A program made the position numbers and the translations under genes. From the NCBI RefSeq assembly GCF_015482585.1, contig NZ_CP049742.1:1012501-1076500 (forward strand): a DNA stretch of 64,000 nucleotides, read 5' to 3'. This stretch comes from Mangrovibacillus cuniculi (GTDB lineage: Bacteria; Bacillota; Bacilli; Bacillales; R1DC41). The notes under the pieces are model-generated. The model had not been told where the DNA came from. It saw only the letters and a program-made list of their open reading frames with translations, and searched no databases. The number at the start of each line of letters is the position of its first letter. The first letter of the stretch is position 1. Below are positions 46,689 to 56,195 of this stretch, one piece after another.

Positions 46689-48158
46689 TTGAAAGATACT
46701 ACAAGCGTATATGAACAAATAGCTAATCAAATCATTGGTCGAGAGGCGGAATTCGTTAGTCCATATGGGAAGAAAAAAATTCTATATGCTGATTGGACGG
46801 CAAGTGGAAGATTATATGAACCAATCGAGGAGAGAATCTCTTATTTGTTCGGCGCATATATGGGAAATACTCACACGGAAACAAGTATCACTGGAACCAT
46901 CATGACGGAAGCATATAAAGAAGCAAGACAAATCATTAAGTCACATGTAGGTGCAGCGGATAAGGACGTATTACTATTCACTGGAACAGGCATGACTGGC
47001 GCAATTTGTAAATTACAACGAATATTAGGACTCTGTATTCACGAAAAGTATCAATCTTTTGTTCCACTATCGGAAAACGATCGACCAATAGTTTTTATCA
47101 CACATATGGAACACCATTCCAATCATACCAGTTGGTTAGAGACAATATGTGAAGTGGTGGTTATCCCTGCTACGAAGAATGGTGATGTATGTCTAACTTC
47201 CCTGGAACAGTCCTTAGAAAAATACCAGAACAGAAAAGTAAAAATAGGTTCTTTTACCGCTTGTTCTAATGTAACAGGAATTCAAACGAATTATCACGAT
47301 TTGGCCAGGTTGATGCATCAATATGGTGGTGTATGTTTTGTCGATTTTTCTGCATCGGCACCATATGTGCCAATAACTATGCATCCAGCTGTCGAAGAGG
47401 AGAAGCTGGATGCTATCTTCTTTTCTCCTCACAAATTTTTAGGAGGGCCTGGAGCTTCTGGTGTAGTTGTTTTCTCCAGTGATTTATATAAAAATACTAC
47501 CCCTGACCAACCAGGAGGAGGAACGGTTGAATGGACTAATCCATGGGGAGAAAAATCATACGTAAAAGATATTGAAGCGAGAGAAGACGGAGGAACGCCT
47601 GGCATTTTACAAGCCATTCGCGCAGCACTCGCTGTAAAACTAAAAGAACAAATGGATCCTACATTCATTAAAAGAAGAGAGGAAGAATTAGTACATCTAC
47701 TCTTTCATCATTTAAAGCAAATAGATTCTTTGGTTATATTAGAATCTACTAGAAAAGATCGTTTGCCAATTGTCTCTGTCTTTACTCCAAATTGCCACTA
47801 TAACTTGTTGGTGAAACTATTAAATGATGTTTTTGGTGTTCAAGTGCGCGGAGGATGTGCCTGTGCAGGAACTTATGGTCATTATTTATTCTCGATATCT
47901 AAAGAAATGTCACACTATATCACGTCAGAAATTGACCATGGTAATAAGCGGCCTAAGCCAGGTTGGGTAAGAATTTCTCTTCATCCAACTATGACAAATG
48001 AAGAAGTGAAATATATAAGTAATGCAATTAAATATATACTTTATCATTTAGAAGACTTAGAGAACGATTATCTTTATTGTAATAAAACGAATGAATACAT
48101 CCATCGAAACGAAGAAAAAATCAATACGAAATCATGGTTTGAGTTAACAACTATGTAA
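46689..48158 (+). CDS. Class V aminotransferase, SufS-like PLP enzyme
   Basis: 489 residues, starting with TTG 46689 (GAAGAAGG upstream). Fold type I PLP enzyme: the Schiff-base lysine is K249 in FFSPHKFLGGPGASG, the aspartate is in FVDFSASAPY near 219, and the cofactor-facing HMEHHSN is near residue 140. A cysteine loop RGGCACAGTYGHYLF lies near residue 393, placed as in cysteine desulfurases. It is longer than SufS (about 406), with a C-terminal tail of about 60 residues. No suf or isc genes nearby, so I cannot say whether it is a desulfurase or lyase. Confidence 0.75.
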   Translation: MKDTTSVYEQIANQIIGREAEFVSPYGKKKILYADWTASGRLYEPIEERISYLFGAYMGNTHTETSITGTIMTEAYKEARQIIKSHVGAADKDVLLFTGTGMTGAICKLQRILGLCIHEKYQSFVPLSENDRPIVFITHMEHHSNHTSWLETICEVVVIPATKNGDVCLTSLEQSLEKYQNRKVKIGSFTACSNVTGIQTNYHDLARLMHQYGGVCFVDFSASAPYVPITMHPAVEEEKLDAIFFSPHKFLGGPGASGVVVFSSDLYKNTTPDQPGGGTVEWTNPWGEKSYVKDIEAREDGGTPGILQAIRAALAVKLKEQMDPTFIKRREEELVHLLFHHLKQIDSLVILESTRKDRLPIVSVFTPNCHYNLLVKLLNDVFGVQVRGGCACAGTYGHYLFSISKEMSHYITSEIDHGNKRPKPGWVRISLHPTMTNEEVKYISNAIKYILYHLEDLENDYLYCNKTNEYIHRNEEKINTKSWFELTTM

Positions 48159-48200
48159 TAAGTAGAGGAAATCTTTCGCAGCCCAAAATAGTGCTCACTA

Positions 48201-48209
48201 TGCTATAAT
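48201..48209 (+). promoter_or_regulatory. Extended -10 promoter of mutS
   Basis: TGCTATAAT, the same extended -10 sequence as before ymdB, about 40 bases before the mutS start; no -35 consensus. Confidence 0.5.
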
Positions 48210-48248
48210 TGACATTTGAGAAGTGAGAACGGAAAGGGTTGTAATCAT

Positions 48249-50831
48249 ATGACACAGCAGTATACACCGATGATTCAACAATATTTATCAATAAAAGCAG
48301 ATTACCAAGACGCGTTTTTATTTTTCCGCCTTGGTGATTTTTATGAGATGTTTTTTCAAGATGCTATCGATGCATCTCAATTACTAGAAATAACACTAAC
48401 TAGCCGAGATGGTGGTGGAAAAGAAAGAATTCCTATGTGTGGAGTGCCATATCATTCAGCTAGAAACTATATTGAAAGACTCCTAGACAAAGGGTGTAAA
48501 GTTGCTATCTGTGAACAAGTAGAGGACCCTAAACATACAAAGGGTGTTGTTAAACGTGAAGTGGTACAGCTTATAACACCTGGTACGATTATGGAAGGAT
48601 CTGGGCTTCATGATAAAGAAAATCACTTTATGGGAGCGGTTCAAAAGGGTGATGGCAGCACATTTGGTGTAGCAATTTCTGACTTAACTACAGGAGAGAA
48701 TCGTTTGCTTTCATTGGAAGGTACACAGGAAGTCTTACTGCAAGAACTCCTTTTGTTGGAAATAAAAGAAGTAGTACTTTCTACTGATTTGGAAAGTTTA
48801 GCAAAGATTATACAAGAGAGAACCTCTATCATTGTTTCCTTTGAAGATGATTTAGTAGAATCCTCTCTCGTACATTCAACTTTCCAAGTAACTGCTAAAG
48901 AAGCTGCAAAGCGTCTCTTATCTTATCTATATCGAACGCAAAAAAGATCACTAGATCATTTGCAACCATTTGAACAAGTTATTTCTAAGCAATTCGTGAA
49001 GATTGATTATTTCTCTAAGAAAAATTTGGAGTTAACGGAGACAATCCGTGAAAAAGGAAGAAAAGGTTCCCTTCTATGGCTAATGGATGAAACTAAAACA
49101 GCAATGGGAGGTCGTCTTTTAAAACAATGGATGGATCGACCGTTGTTAGCGAAGGATGCGATTGAGTATCGTCTTCAACTAGTTGAGTTGTGGAAAGAAC
49201 GCTTTTTTGAAAGAGAAGATTTGCGTGAACAATTGAAAGAAGTGTATGACTTAGAACGACTTGCTGGAAGAGTGGCATTTGGAAATGTAAATGCTAGAGA
49301 CCTTGTCCAACTTCGTAAATCACTCCAACAAATCCCAGTGATTACCTCCATTATTCATTCATTGAATAGTGATGTAGCGGATGAGTTGGTTTCTTCCATC
49401 GATCCTTGTGAAGACTTAACGGACCTGTTAGAAAGAGCAATTGTGGAGCAACCTCCTCTCTCAATTAAAGAAGGTGGGTATATTCGAGAAGGCTTCAACG
49501 ATGAACTGGATCAATATAAAGATGCTAGTACAAATGGTAAAACTTGGTTAGCGGAGCTAGAGAAAACAGAGCGCGAACGAACTGGTATAAAGAATTTGAA
49601 AATAGGATACAATCGAATTTTTGGGTACTTTATTGAAATTACGAAAGCAAATATTTCTTTATTAAACGATGATCGTTATGAGCGAAAGCAGACGCTTGCA
49701 AATGCAGAAAGATACATTACCCCTGAATTAAAAGAAAAAGAGTCCGTCATTCTTTCCGCTCAAGAAAAAAGTATTGATCTAGAGTACCATTTATTTGTAG
49801 AAATCAGAGAACAAGTAAAAGAGTTTATTCCAAGGCTTCAACAATTAGCGAAAACAGTTTCTACTTTAGATGTCTTACAGTGTTTTGCTACGGTAGCGGA
49901 GAAATATCATTATGTGAAACCTACGTTTACGAGTGATGGCAGTCTTATGATTAAAGAAGGACGTCATCCAGTTGTAGAGAAAGTAATGAATTCTCAAAAC
50001 TATGTTCCTAACGACTGTAAACTTCATGATGGACGCTCCATGTACTTGATCACTGGGCCAAATATGTCTGGTAAATCGACTTATATGAGACAAATAGCGT
50101 TGATCTCCATCTTAGCTCAAATGGGTTCCTATGTCCCTGCGCAAGAAGCCCAGCTACCAATTTTTGATCAAGTTTTTACTAGAATTGGTGCGGCGGATGA
50201 TTTAGTATCAGGGCAAAGTACATTTATGGTCGAAATGTTAGAAGCGAGAAATGCCATTGTTCATGCAACAAAAGATTCCTTAATTCTGTTTGACGAAATT
50301 GGTCGAGGAACTTCCACATATGATGGAATGGCGCTGGCTCAAGCAATGATGGAGCATATTCATGAGCATATTGGTTCCAAGACATTATTCTCCACTCATT
50401 ACCATGAATTAACTGCTTTAGAGAACGAGTTGCATGGTCTAAAAAATGTGCACGTACGCGCTACAGAGCATGAAGGAAAAGTCGTCTTCTTACACAGTGT
50501 TCGAGATGGTGCAGCGGATAAAAGTTACGGTATTCATGTCGCTGAATTAGCAGAATTACCGAAATCTCTCATTAAACGGGCAGAAGAAATACTCCACTCT
50601 TTGGAAACTGGCAAAGAACATTACGCCCAAAAAGAAATCGCAGTGACAAAAGAAGAAAAACCATCACAACTTTCTCTATTCATAGAAGAAGAATCGAAAT
50701 CTTTAGAAAAAAAACCTTCTAGTAAAGAAAATGCAATTATGAAGGAGTTAACTGCATTAAACGTAATGGAAATGACACCATTAGATGCAATGAATGCATT
50801 ATACGCTTTACAGAAAAAAGCTAGGAAATGA
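48249..50831 (+). CDS. mutS: DNA mismatch repair protein MutS
   Basis: 860 residues from ATG 48249 (GGAAAGGG upstream). The mismatch-reading motif [11 protein letters not shown] is near residue 32; the ATPase has Walker [10 protein letters not shown] at residues 603-611, [16 protein letters not shown] (Walker B) near 680 and [10 protein letters not shown] near 715. Recognises mispairs and recruits MutL, encoded 16 bases downstream. Confidence 0.97.
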   Translation: MTQQYTPMIQQYLSIKADYQDAFLFFRLGDFYEMFFQDAIDASQLLEITLTSRDGGGKERIPMCGVPYHSARNYIERLLDKGCKVAICEQVEDPKHTKGVVKREVVQLITPGTIMEGSGLHDKENHFMGAVQKGDGSTFGVAISDLTTGENRLLSLEGTQEVLLQELLLLEIKEVVLSTDLESLAKIIQERTSIIVSFEDDLVESSLVHSTFQVTAKEAAKRLLSYLYRTQKRSLDHLQPFEQVISKQFVKIDYFSKKNLELTETIREKGRKGSLLWLMDETKTAMGGRLLKQWMDRPLLAKDAIEYRLQLVELWKERFFEREDLREQLKEVYDLERLAGRVAFGNVNARDLVQLRKSLQQIPVITSIIHSLNSDVADELVSSIDPCEDLTDLLERAIVEQPPLSIKEGGYIREGFNDELDQYKDASTNGKTWLAELEKTERERTGIKNLKIGYNRIFGYFIEITKANISLLNDDRYERKQTLANAERYITPELKEKESVILSAQEKSIDLEYHLFVEIREQVKEFIPRLQQLAKTVSTLDVLQCFATVAEKYHYVKPTFTSDGSLMIKEGRHPVVEKVMNSQNYVPNDCKLHDGRSMYLITGPNMSGKSTYMRQIALISILAQMGSYVPAQEAQLPIFDQVFTRIGAADDLVSGQSTFMVEMLEARNAIVHATKDSLILFDEIGRGTSTYDGMALAQAMMEHIHEHIGSKTLFSTHYHELTALENELHGLKNVHVRATEHEGKVVFLHSVRDGAADKSYGIHVAELAELPKSLIKRAEEILHSLETGKEHYAQKEIAVTKEEKPSQLSLFIEEESKSLEKKPSSKENAIMKELTALNVMEMTPLDAMNALYALQKKARK

Positions 50832-50847
50832 AAAGGAGGGGACTTCT

Positions 50848-52674
50848 ATGGGAGTTATTCGACAGCTTGATGACGCCTTAGCAAATAAGATAGCAGCTGG
50901 AGAGGTGGTAGAACGTCCCGCTTCTGTAGTGAAAGAACTCGTGGAAAACTCTATTGATGCGGGAGCAACGGTCATAGAAGTAGACTTGGTGGAAGCGGGA
51001 TTAGAAAGCATTAGAATTATTGATAATGGATCTGGGATACAAGAAGATGACGTCTTAACTGCTTTTTCTAGACATGCTACAAGTAAAATCGTTGATGAAC
51101 GTGACTTGTTTCGTATTAAATCCTTAGGTTTTAGAGGAGAAGCATTACCTAGTATTGCATCCGTTTCGCATCTTACCATTCGAACAAGCACTGGTGATGC
51201 AGCTGGTACATTACTGAAGCTTGAAGGTGGAATTGTAAAACAACATGATAAAACCACAAGTCGTAGAGGAACGGACATCCATGTAGAGAACTTATTCTTT
51301 AATACACCTGCACGTTTGAAATATGTGAAAACCATTCATACAGAATTAGGTACAATTACAGATGTAATGAATCGTTTAGCTCTTTCTCACCCGGAGATAT
51401 CCTTTCGAGTTCGTCACGGGGAACGGACATTATTACAGACGAATGGACAAGGGGATGTTAGACATGTACTAGCATCTATTTATGGGCTAAACGTTGCAAA
51501 AATGATGAGATATGTTGAAGGTTCATCTTTGGACTTTCAAGTCAAAGGATTTGTAGCTTTACCTGAAATTTGTAGGGCATCACGTAATTATGTATCCACT
51601 ATTGTAAATGGGAGATACGTGAAAAATAGCATGATTAACCGAGCTATACAAGATGGATTTCATACCCTTCTGCCAATAGGAAGATATCCCATAGCTCATC
51701 TACACATTGAGATGGATCCAAGTCTTGTAGATGTAAACGTGCATCCATCTAAAATGGAAGTTCGCCTTAGTAAAGAGCAAGAACTATTTGCGATAATTTC
51801 TCAATCAGTCAAAGACGTTTTTCGACAAGAAACATTAATTCCATCTGCTACTGCTCCTCATGTAAAGCGGACGAGAGAACAACCAAAAACAGAACAACCT
51901 AGTTTTGAATTGGATCATAAACAAATAGAAGGTCAAAAGACAGAGCCTATTGAAGTTGAAAAAGTAGAAATAACGCCGAAAAAGGATATTATTTCTGAAT
52001 CACAAGATGTATATCAACCAGAAGAAAAACCAGTTCTAGAAGATGTACTAGTTGTTCAGGAAATGGAAATGCAACCGGATAATCATAAAGAAAGAATTCC
52101 GCCTCTATATCCTATTGGGCAAATGCATGGCACCTATATCATTGCTCAAAATGAAACAGGTTTGTATTTAGTTGATCAACATGCAGCTCAGGAGAGAATT
52201 AAATACGAATTTTATCGAGATAAAATTGGCCAAGTAGACCATGAAGTGCAAGAATTACTGGTCCCCCTAACGTTTGATGTATCTGGAAGTGAAGCGATGG
52301 CTTTGGAAGAGCACAGAGAAATCTTAAAAAAGTTCGGCCTTCATCTAGAAGACTTTGGTCATAATAGCTATTGTTTACGAGCACATCCTACATGGTTTCC
52401 TAAGGGAGAAGAAGTGGATATGGTCGAAGGAATTTTAGAACAAGTGAAGCAAACGAAAAAAGTTGATATAGCAAAGCTACGGGAAGAAACAGCCATTATG
52501 ATGAGTTGTAAAGCCTCTATAAAAGCCAATCATCATTTACGAAATGATGAAATTCAACAACTTTTAGATACATTACGAGATTCTCAGGATCCATTCACAT
52601 GCCCGCACGGAAGACCAATTATTATATCTTTCTCCGTGTATGAGTTAGAAAAAATGTTTAAACGAGTTATATAG
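50848..52674 (+). CDS. mutL: DNA mismatch repair protein MutL
   Basis: 608 residues from ATG 50848 with AAAGGAGGGG upstream. N-terminal GHKL ATPase ([28 protein letters not shown]). A variable charged linker covers about 335-430. The C-terminal endonuclease motif [12 protein letters not shown] fits DQHA-x2-E-x4-E, and CPHGRP is present, so this is a nicking-type MutL as expected without MutH. Confidence 0.97.
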   Translation: MGVIRQLDDALANKIAAGEVVERPASVVKELVENSIDAGATVIEVDLVEAGLESIRIIDNGSGIQEDDVLTAFSRHATSKIVDERDLFRIKSLGFRGEALPSIASVSHLTIRTSTGDAAGTLLKLEGGIVKQHDKTTSRRGTDIHVENLFFNTPARLKYVKTIHTELGTITDVMNRLALSHPEISFRVRHGERTLLQTNGQGDVRHVLASIYGLNVAKMMRYVEGSSLDFQVKGFVALPEICRASRNYVSTIVNGRYVKNSMINRAIQDGFHTLLPIGRYPIAHLHIEMDPSLVDVNVHPSKMEVRLSKEQELFAIISQSVKDVFRQETLIPSATAPHVKRTREQPKTEQPSFELDHKQIEGQKTEPIEVEKVEITPKKDIISESQDVYQPEEKPVLEDVLVVQEMEMQPDNHKERIPPLYPIGQMHGTYIIAQNETGLYLVDQHAAQERIKYEFYRDKIGQVDHEVQELLVPLTFDVSGSEAMALEEHREILKKFGLHLEDFGHNSYCLRAHPTWFPKGEEVDMVEGILEQVKQTKKVDIAKLREETAIMMSCKASIKANHHLRNDEIQQLLDTLRDSQDPFTCPHGRPIIISFSVYELEKMFKRVI

Positions 52675-52686
52675 GAGGAAAAAAAT

Positions 52687-52941
52687 ATGAGTGTACACCA
52701 AGAAATTTCTGCTCATTCAGCAAAGCAGCATGAAAGAATTCAACAATTTGCGTTTTTAGATTCGCAACGAGAAAAAGCAATTGACGAAGCGATAGCACAA
52801 TGTAAGGCTGGTAATCCTATAAATGTGGATGCCATAAATGTTTGGACAGAAAAAATTAATGAACTAGCTAAGCAAGGAATTGTGCCACAAAGATTGGTTG
52901 TAACGGAAAAAATGGTCCGTGATTACGTGGAGAAGAAATAA
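52687..52941 (+). CDS. DUF2533 protein, YpbS-like
   Basis: 84 residues; ATG 52687 follows AGGAGG by eight bases. Helical and charged, starting MSVHQEISAHSAKQHERIQQF, which resembles DUF2533 (YpbS) of Bacillus. No function is known. It is separated from mutL by 12 bases and probably cotranscribed; a terminator follows immediately. Confidence 0.65.
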   Translation: MSVHQEISAHSAKQHERIQQFAFLDSQREKAIDEAIAQCKAGNPINVDAINVWTEKINELAKQGIVPQRLVVTEKMVRDYVEKK

Positions 52942-52971
52942 ACACTCGAGATTTTCTCGGGTGTTTTTTTT
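52941..52971 (+). terminator. Terminator after the DUF2533 gene
   Basis: AACACTCGAGA (52941-52951) with TCTCGGGTGTT (52955-52965) and T-run. Confidence 0.85.
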
Positions 52972-53254
52972 GCGTGATCCATTACAACTCAATCCTAGTT
53001 ACGCGATGTCGTCTATATTTAGGTGATTATTCACATTAAAAAACGGGATGCACGAAAAATATTATTGAAAAAAAGTAACAACTAAAAACTATTCGAAAAA
53101 TTAGTTTTTTCAGAATAATTTATATAATAAAAATGATTTATTTTACTATCTTTATAATTACATATTAAAATAAAAAACATCTTACAAAGAATTCGTTTTT
53201 ATCACTAAATGTGATAGCATAATAACCATTAATGAATTGGAAAGCAGTGAAAAA
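52942..53254. other. 313-base region before miaA
   Basis: Terminator, a decayed structured repeat, then very AT-rich sequence with a TATCAC-TAAAT-GTGATA dyad (53200-53216) just upstream of miaA. No gene seen. Confidence 0.55.
52972..53032 (+). repeat. Structured repeat, copy G (decayed)
   Basis: Keeps ATTACAACTCA, GCGATGTCGTC and the terminal AGGTGATTATTC in the order of the other copies, again right behind a terminator T-run, but the stems are largely broken. Confidence 0.5.
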
Positions 53255-54193
53255 ATGAAGAAAGAAATTGACTTTGGAATTATAATTGGTCCTACAGCTG
53301 TAGGGAAAACTAGTATGAGTATAAAATTAGCAAAAGCTCTTAATGCAGAAATTATTAGTGGAGATTCTATGCAAATTTACAAACAGCTAGATATTGGGAC
53401 TGCGAAAATTAGTTCAGATGAAATGGAAGGAGTGCCTCACCATTTAATTGATTTTCTAGACCCTTCTGCGTCATATTCTGTTGCGGACTTTCAAAGAGAT
53501 GTTAGAGAAAAAATCTCAGAGATCAAAAGTAGAAATAAGTTCCCGTTAATTGTTGGTGGGACAGGCTTATACATACAAGCTGTTTTATATGACTATCAAT
53601 TTGTAGAAGAGAAAACAGATGACACGATTAGAAGAAAATTGGAAGAAAAACGTGAGCAAGAAGGGATAGAAAAACTTTACGAAGAGCTACTTGGAATTGA
53701 TCCTTCCGCAAAAGATGCGATTCATCCTAACAACCACCGTAGAGTCATTCGAGCGCTAGAAATCTTTTATCAAACAGGCAAGACGCTTAGTGAACAACAA
53801 CAAAATCAAGTTAGTGCTCCTCTTTATCATGCACCGATTGTCGGACTTACCATGGATAGAGAACTTTTGTACAGAAGAATTAATCAACGTGTAGATATAA
53901 TGATGGCAAAAGGGCTGTTACAAGAAGTGGAATCATTAAAGAAGGCTGGTGTGGATGAGGTTCAATCCGTTCAAGCTATTGGATATAAAGAGTTGTATGA
54001 TTATCTAGAAGGGAAATATACACTAGAGGAAGCAATTGAACTGATTAAACAACAGTCCAGAAGGTATGCCAAAAGACAATTGACTTGGTTTAGAAATAAG
54101 ATGGATGTTCAATGGTTTGATCTGACAAATGAAAAAGCCCACGGAGAAATTTATGAAGAAATTTTGCATATTTTTAAAGGAGAATCAAAATAG
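53255..54193 (+). CDS. miaA: tRNA dimethylallyltransferase MiaA
   Basis: 312 residues from ATG 53255. P-loop GPTAVGKTS at residues 12-20, the SGDSMQIYKQLDIGTAK motif near 38, and GGTGLYIQA near 100. Adds the isopentenyl-type group to A37 of tRNAs; MiaB then methylthiolates it. The ribosome-binding site is weak (GGAAAGCAG). hfq follows after 44 bases. Confidence 0.95.
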   Translation: MKKEIDFGIIIGPTAVGKTSMSIKLAKALNAEIISGDSMQIYKQLDIGTAKISSDEMEGVPHHLIDFLDPSASYSVADFQRDVREKISEIKSRNKFPLIVGGTGLYIQAVLYDYQFVEEKTDDTIRRKLEEKREQEGIEKLYEELLGIDPSAKDAIHPNNHRRVIRALEIFYQTGKTLSEQQQNQVSAPLYHAPIVGLTMDRELLYRRINQRVDIMMAKGLLQEVESLKKAGVDEVQSVQAIGYKELYDYLEGKYTLEEAIELIKQQSRRYAKRQLTWFRNKMDVQWFDLTNEKAHGEIYEEILHIFKGESK

Positions 54194-54237
54194 ATAGAGA
54201 ATAAGTAAAGGGTAGAGAGAGATTAGGAGGCGTTCGC

Positions 54238-54474
54238 ATGAAACAAAGCGTTAATATTCAAGATCAATTCTTAAATCAATTACGTAAAGAAGGAACACCG
54301 GTAACTGTTTTTCTTTTAAATGGGTTTCAAATCCGTGGGTTAATTAAAGGATTCGATAACTTTACTGTTTTATTTGAGTCTGAAGGTAAACAACAACTAG
54401 TGTTTAAGCATGCTATCTCAACTTTTGCACCTTCTCGAAACGTTTCTATCCAATACGAAGATACTTCATCTTAA
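54238..54474 (+). CDS. hfq: RNA chaperone Hfq
   Basis: 78 residues. Sm1 ([31 protein letters not shown]) and Sm2 (FKHAIST) motifs are complete; the C-terminal tail is short, as in Bacillus. It forms a ring hexamer that binds small RNAs and mRNAs. GGAGGCG precedes ATG 54238. Downstream of miaA as in many bacteria. Confidence 0.96.
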   Translation: MKQSVNIQDQFLNQLRKEGTPVTVFLLNGFQIRGLIKGFDNFTVLFESEGKQQLVFKHAISTFAPSRNVSIQYEDTSS

Positions 54475-54918
54475 TAAGATGTTCTTTTGTAAAAATGTCA
54501 TGCTACTTTTGAAATTTTTGCAAAGACTTATGAATAGAAGCAAAAAAACCGTGATTAATTTCACGGTTTTTTTGTTTTTTAATTTATTGGTAAAAATTCT
54601 TCTTCCAACTCTTACAGGGATCCATACATTGTGACTCCACCTTGCCTAACATGTATTTTTATTATGTAAGTAACTAGACCAGTGTGAAATTTGTTTTTAT
54701 TTTGAGATCCCTTAATGTTCACTGATATTCTTGCTACCATACTTCAGATGTAATGAAATTCTGATGGCTTGAATAAAATAAGACAAAGTGGCTATCTTTC
54801 ACTATTTCTCGGGAAAGCGCAAGAACAGACAAAGAAAGGTGAGATTTGTCACACCGAGTCGACGCTAAAGGATTCAATCCTTCAAATACTATCCAGATTA
54901 AAGGTGTGAGGTGGAAAG
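54475..54918. other. 444-base hfq-spoVK intergenic region
   Basis: Contains the hfq terminator (54543-54572). The rest has no convincing gene, repeat or promoter; I could not identify a sigma-E-type site for spoVK with confidence. Confidence 0.5.
54543..54572 (+). terminator. Terminator after hfq
   Basis: AAAAAACCGTGA with TCACGGTTTTTT around a 6-base loop. Confidence 0.9.
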
Positions 54919-55881
54919 ATGGAACAACCGTTTCGTATGAAAAATAATGGACAAATAAGTATTGTTTTGGGGTCTGAAAAAAGAAATAAAGTAAAAGAAC
55001 TCCCAAAACATTCAGATGAAGTTGTTAAACAACACGCAGTGCAACACGCTGCTTTAAAAGAAATAGAAGATGAGCTGTCTACATTAGTAGGAATGGAAGA
55101 AATGAAGAAGTTAATTAAAGAAGTGTATGCTTGGATACATGTAAATAAAGTAAGGGAATCTGCTGGACTTCGTTCTGGTAAACAAGCTCTTCACATGATG
55201 TTTAAAGGAAATCCTGGTACAGGAAAAACTACAGTAGCTAGGTTAATTGGTAAATTGTTTGCAAAGATGAATGTTCTATCTAAAGGGCATGTTGTAGAAG
55301 TGGAAAGAGCAGATATTGTTGGAGAATATATCGGACACACTGCTCAAAAAACTCGGCAAGTAATAAAAAATGCAATGGGTGGGATACTTTTTATAGACGA
55401 AGCGTATTCCTTGAGTCGTGGTGGCGAGAAAGATTTTGGGAAAGAAGCAATAGATACTTTAGTGAAACACATGGAAGATAAACAGCATGAATTTATTTTA
55501 ATTTTAGCTGGATATTCTCGTGAGATGGATTACTTCTTAAGTTTAAATCCTGGTTTGCAATCAAGGTTTCCGGTAGTTTTTCAGTTTCCAGATTATACGA
55601 TTGATCAGTTAATGGAGATAAGTAGTAGAATGCTTGAGGATAAAGAATATAGATTGAGTGAGGATGCGGAGAAAAAACTGAAAGAACATCTTTACTACAC
55701 CAAAAGCGCTACTGGACCTACGGGCTTCTCTAATGGAAGATATGTGAGAAACGTGATTGAAAAGGCAATTAGAGCACAGTCTATGAGATTACTAGTAGAA
55801 AATCGTTTTGATCGCCATGAATTAATGACGTTAAGGAGTAGAGATTTTAATTTGGTAACAGAAGAAAAAAGAGATTTGTAG
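54919..55881 (+). CDS. spoVK: Stage V sporulation protein K, AAA+ ATPase
   Basis: 320 residues, CbbX/SpoVK family. Walker A GNPGTGKTT near residue 96, Walker B ILFIDEAYSL near 155, and sensor/arginine-finger region PGLQSRFP near 215. Needed for spore maturation after engulfment. GAGGTGG precedes ATG 54919. Its terminator is at 55982; hflX, the usual next neighbour, lies 3 kb further on, with three other genes in between. Confidence 0.92.
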   Translation: MEQPFRMKNNGQISIVLGSEKRNKVKELPKHSDEVVKQHAVQHAALKEIEDELSTLVGMEEMKKLIKEVYAWIHVNKVRESAGLRSGKQALHMMFKGNPGTGKTTVARLIGKLFAKMNVLSKGHVVEVERADIVGEYIGHTAQKTRQVIKNAMGGILFIDEAYSLSRGGEKDFGKEAIDTLVKHMEDKQHEFILILAGYSREMDYFLSLNPGLQSRFPVVFQFPDYTIDQLMEISSRMLEDKEYRLSEDAEKKLKEHLYYTKSATGPTGFSNGRYVRNVIEKAIRAQSMRLLVENRFDRHELMTLRSRDFNLVTEEKRDL

Positions 55882-55981
55882 TATAAATTTCCTAAATTGT
55901 TATAGATTAACCTATACAAATAGATGAATCTCCTTTATGATGAGTTATCAAGAATTGCATTATAAAATTTAACTATTATCC

Positions 55982-56012
55982 AAAAGACAGATCTGTGACC
56001 TGTCTTTTTTTA
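55982..56012 (+). terminator. Terminator after spoVK
   Basis: AAAAGACAG (55982-55990) with CTGTCTTTT (56000-56008) and T-run. Confidence 0.85.
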
Positions 56013-56106
56013 TTTTTTTTAAAAGCTTAAGTAAAGGAAGTTTGAACTAAATCTAATTAGTTACTATTACCAAATGCATTAATTTTTAGAAAAGTGCCAA
56101 TTTGTC

Positions 56107-56135
56107 TAGACAGGTGTTCCGTGACTATGTATAAT
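56107..56135 (+). promoter_or_regulatory. Sigma-A promoter of the AGCS symporter gene
   Basis: TAGACA (56107-56112), 17 bases, TATAAT (56130-56135). The dyad ATGTAT-AATGCG-ATACAT (56127-56144) overlaps the -10 element and could be an operator. Confidence 0.65.
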
Positions 56136-56195
56136 GCGATACATGACAGCGAATATGCGTTACAGCACGAAAGTCATCTAAAAGGGCGTGTGAAT

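Larger units (their letters stand above)
55882..56195. other. 314-base spoVK-symporter intergenic region
   Basis: Holds the spoVK terminator and the symporter promoter with an adjoining dyad. Nothing else seen. Confidence 0.55.

Noticed and set aside
50808-51335. A 175-residue minus-strand open frame over the mutL start
   Set aside because: It mirrors the conserved MutL ATPase region; serine-rich shadow frame with no independent support.
54700-54918. Sigma-E promoter of spoVK
   Set aside because: CATACTTC and AAATACTATC resemble a -10 element but no -35 element lies at the right distance.
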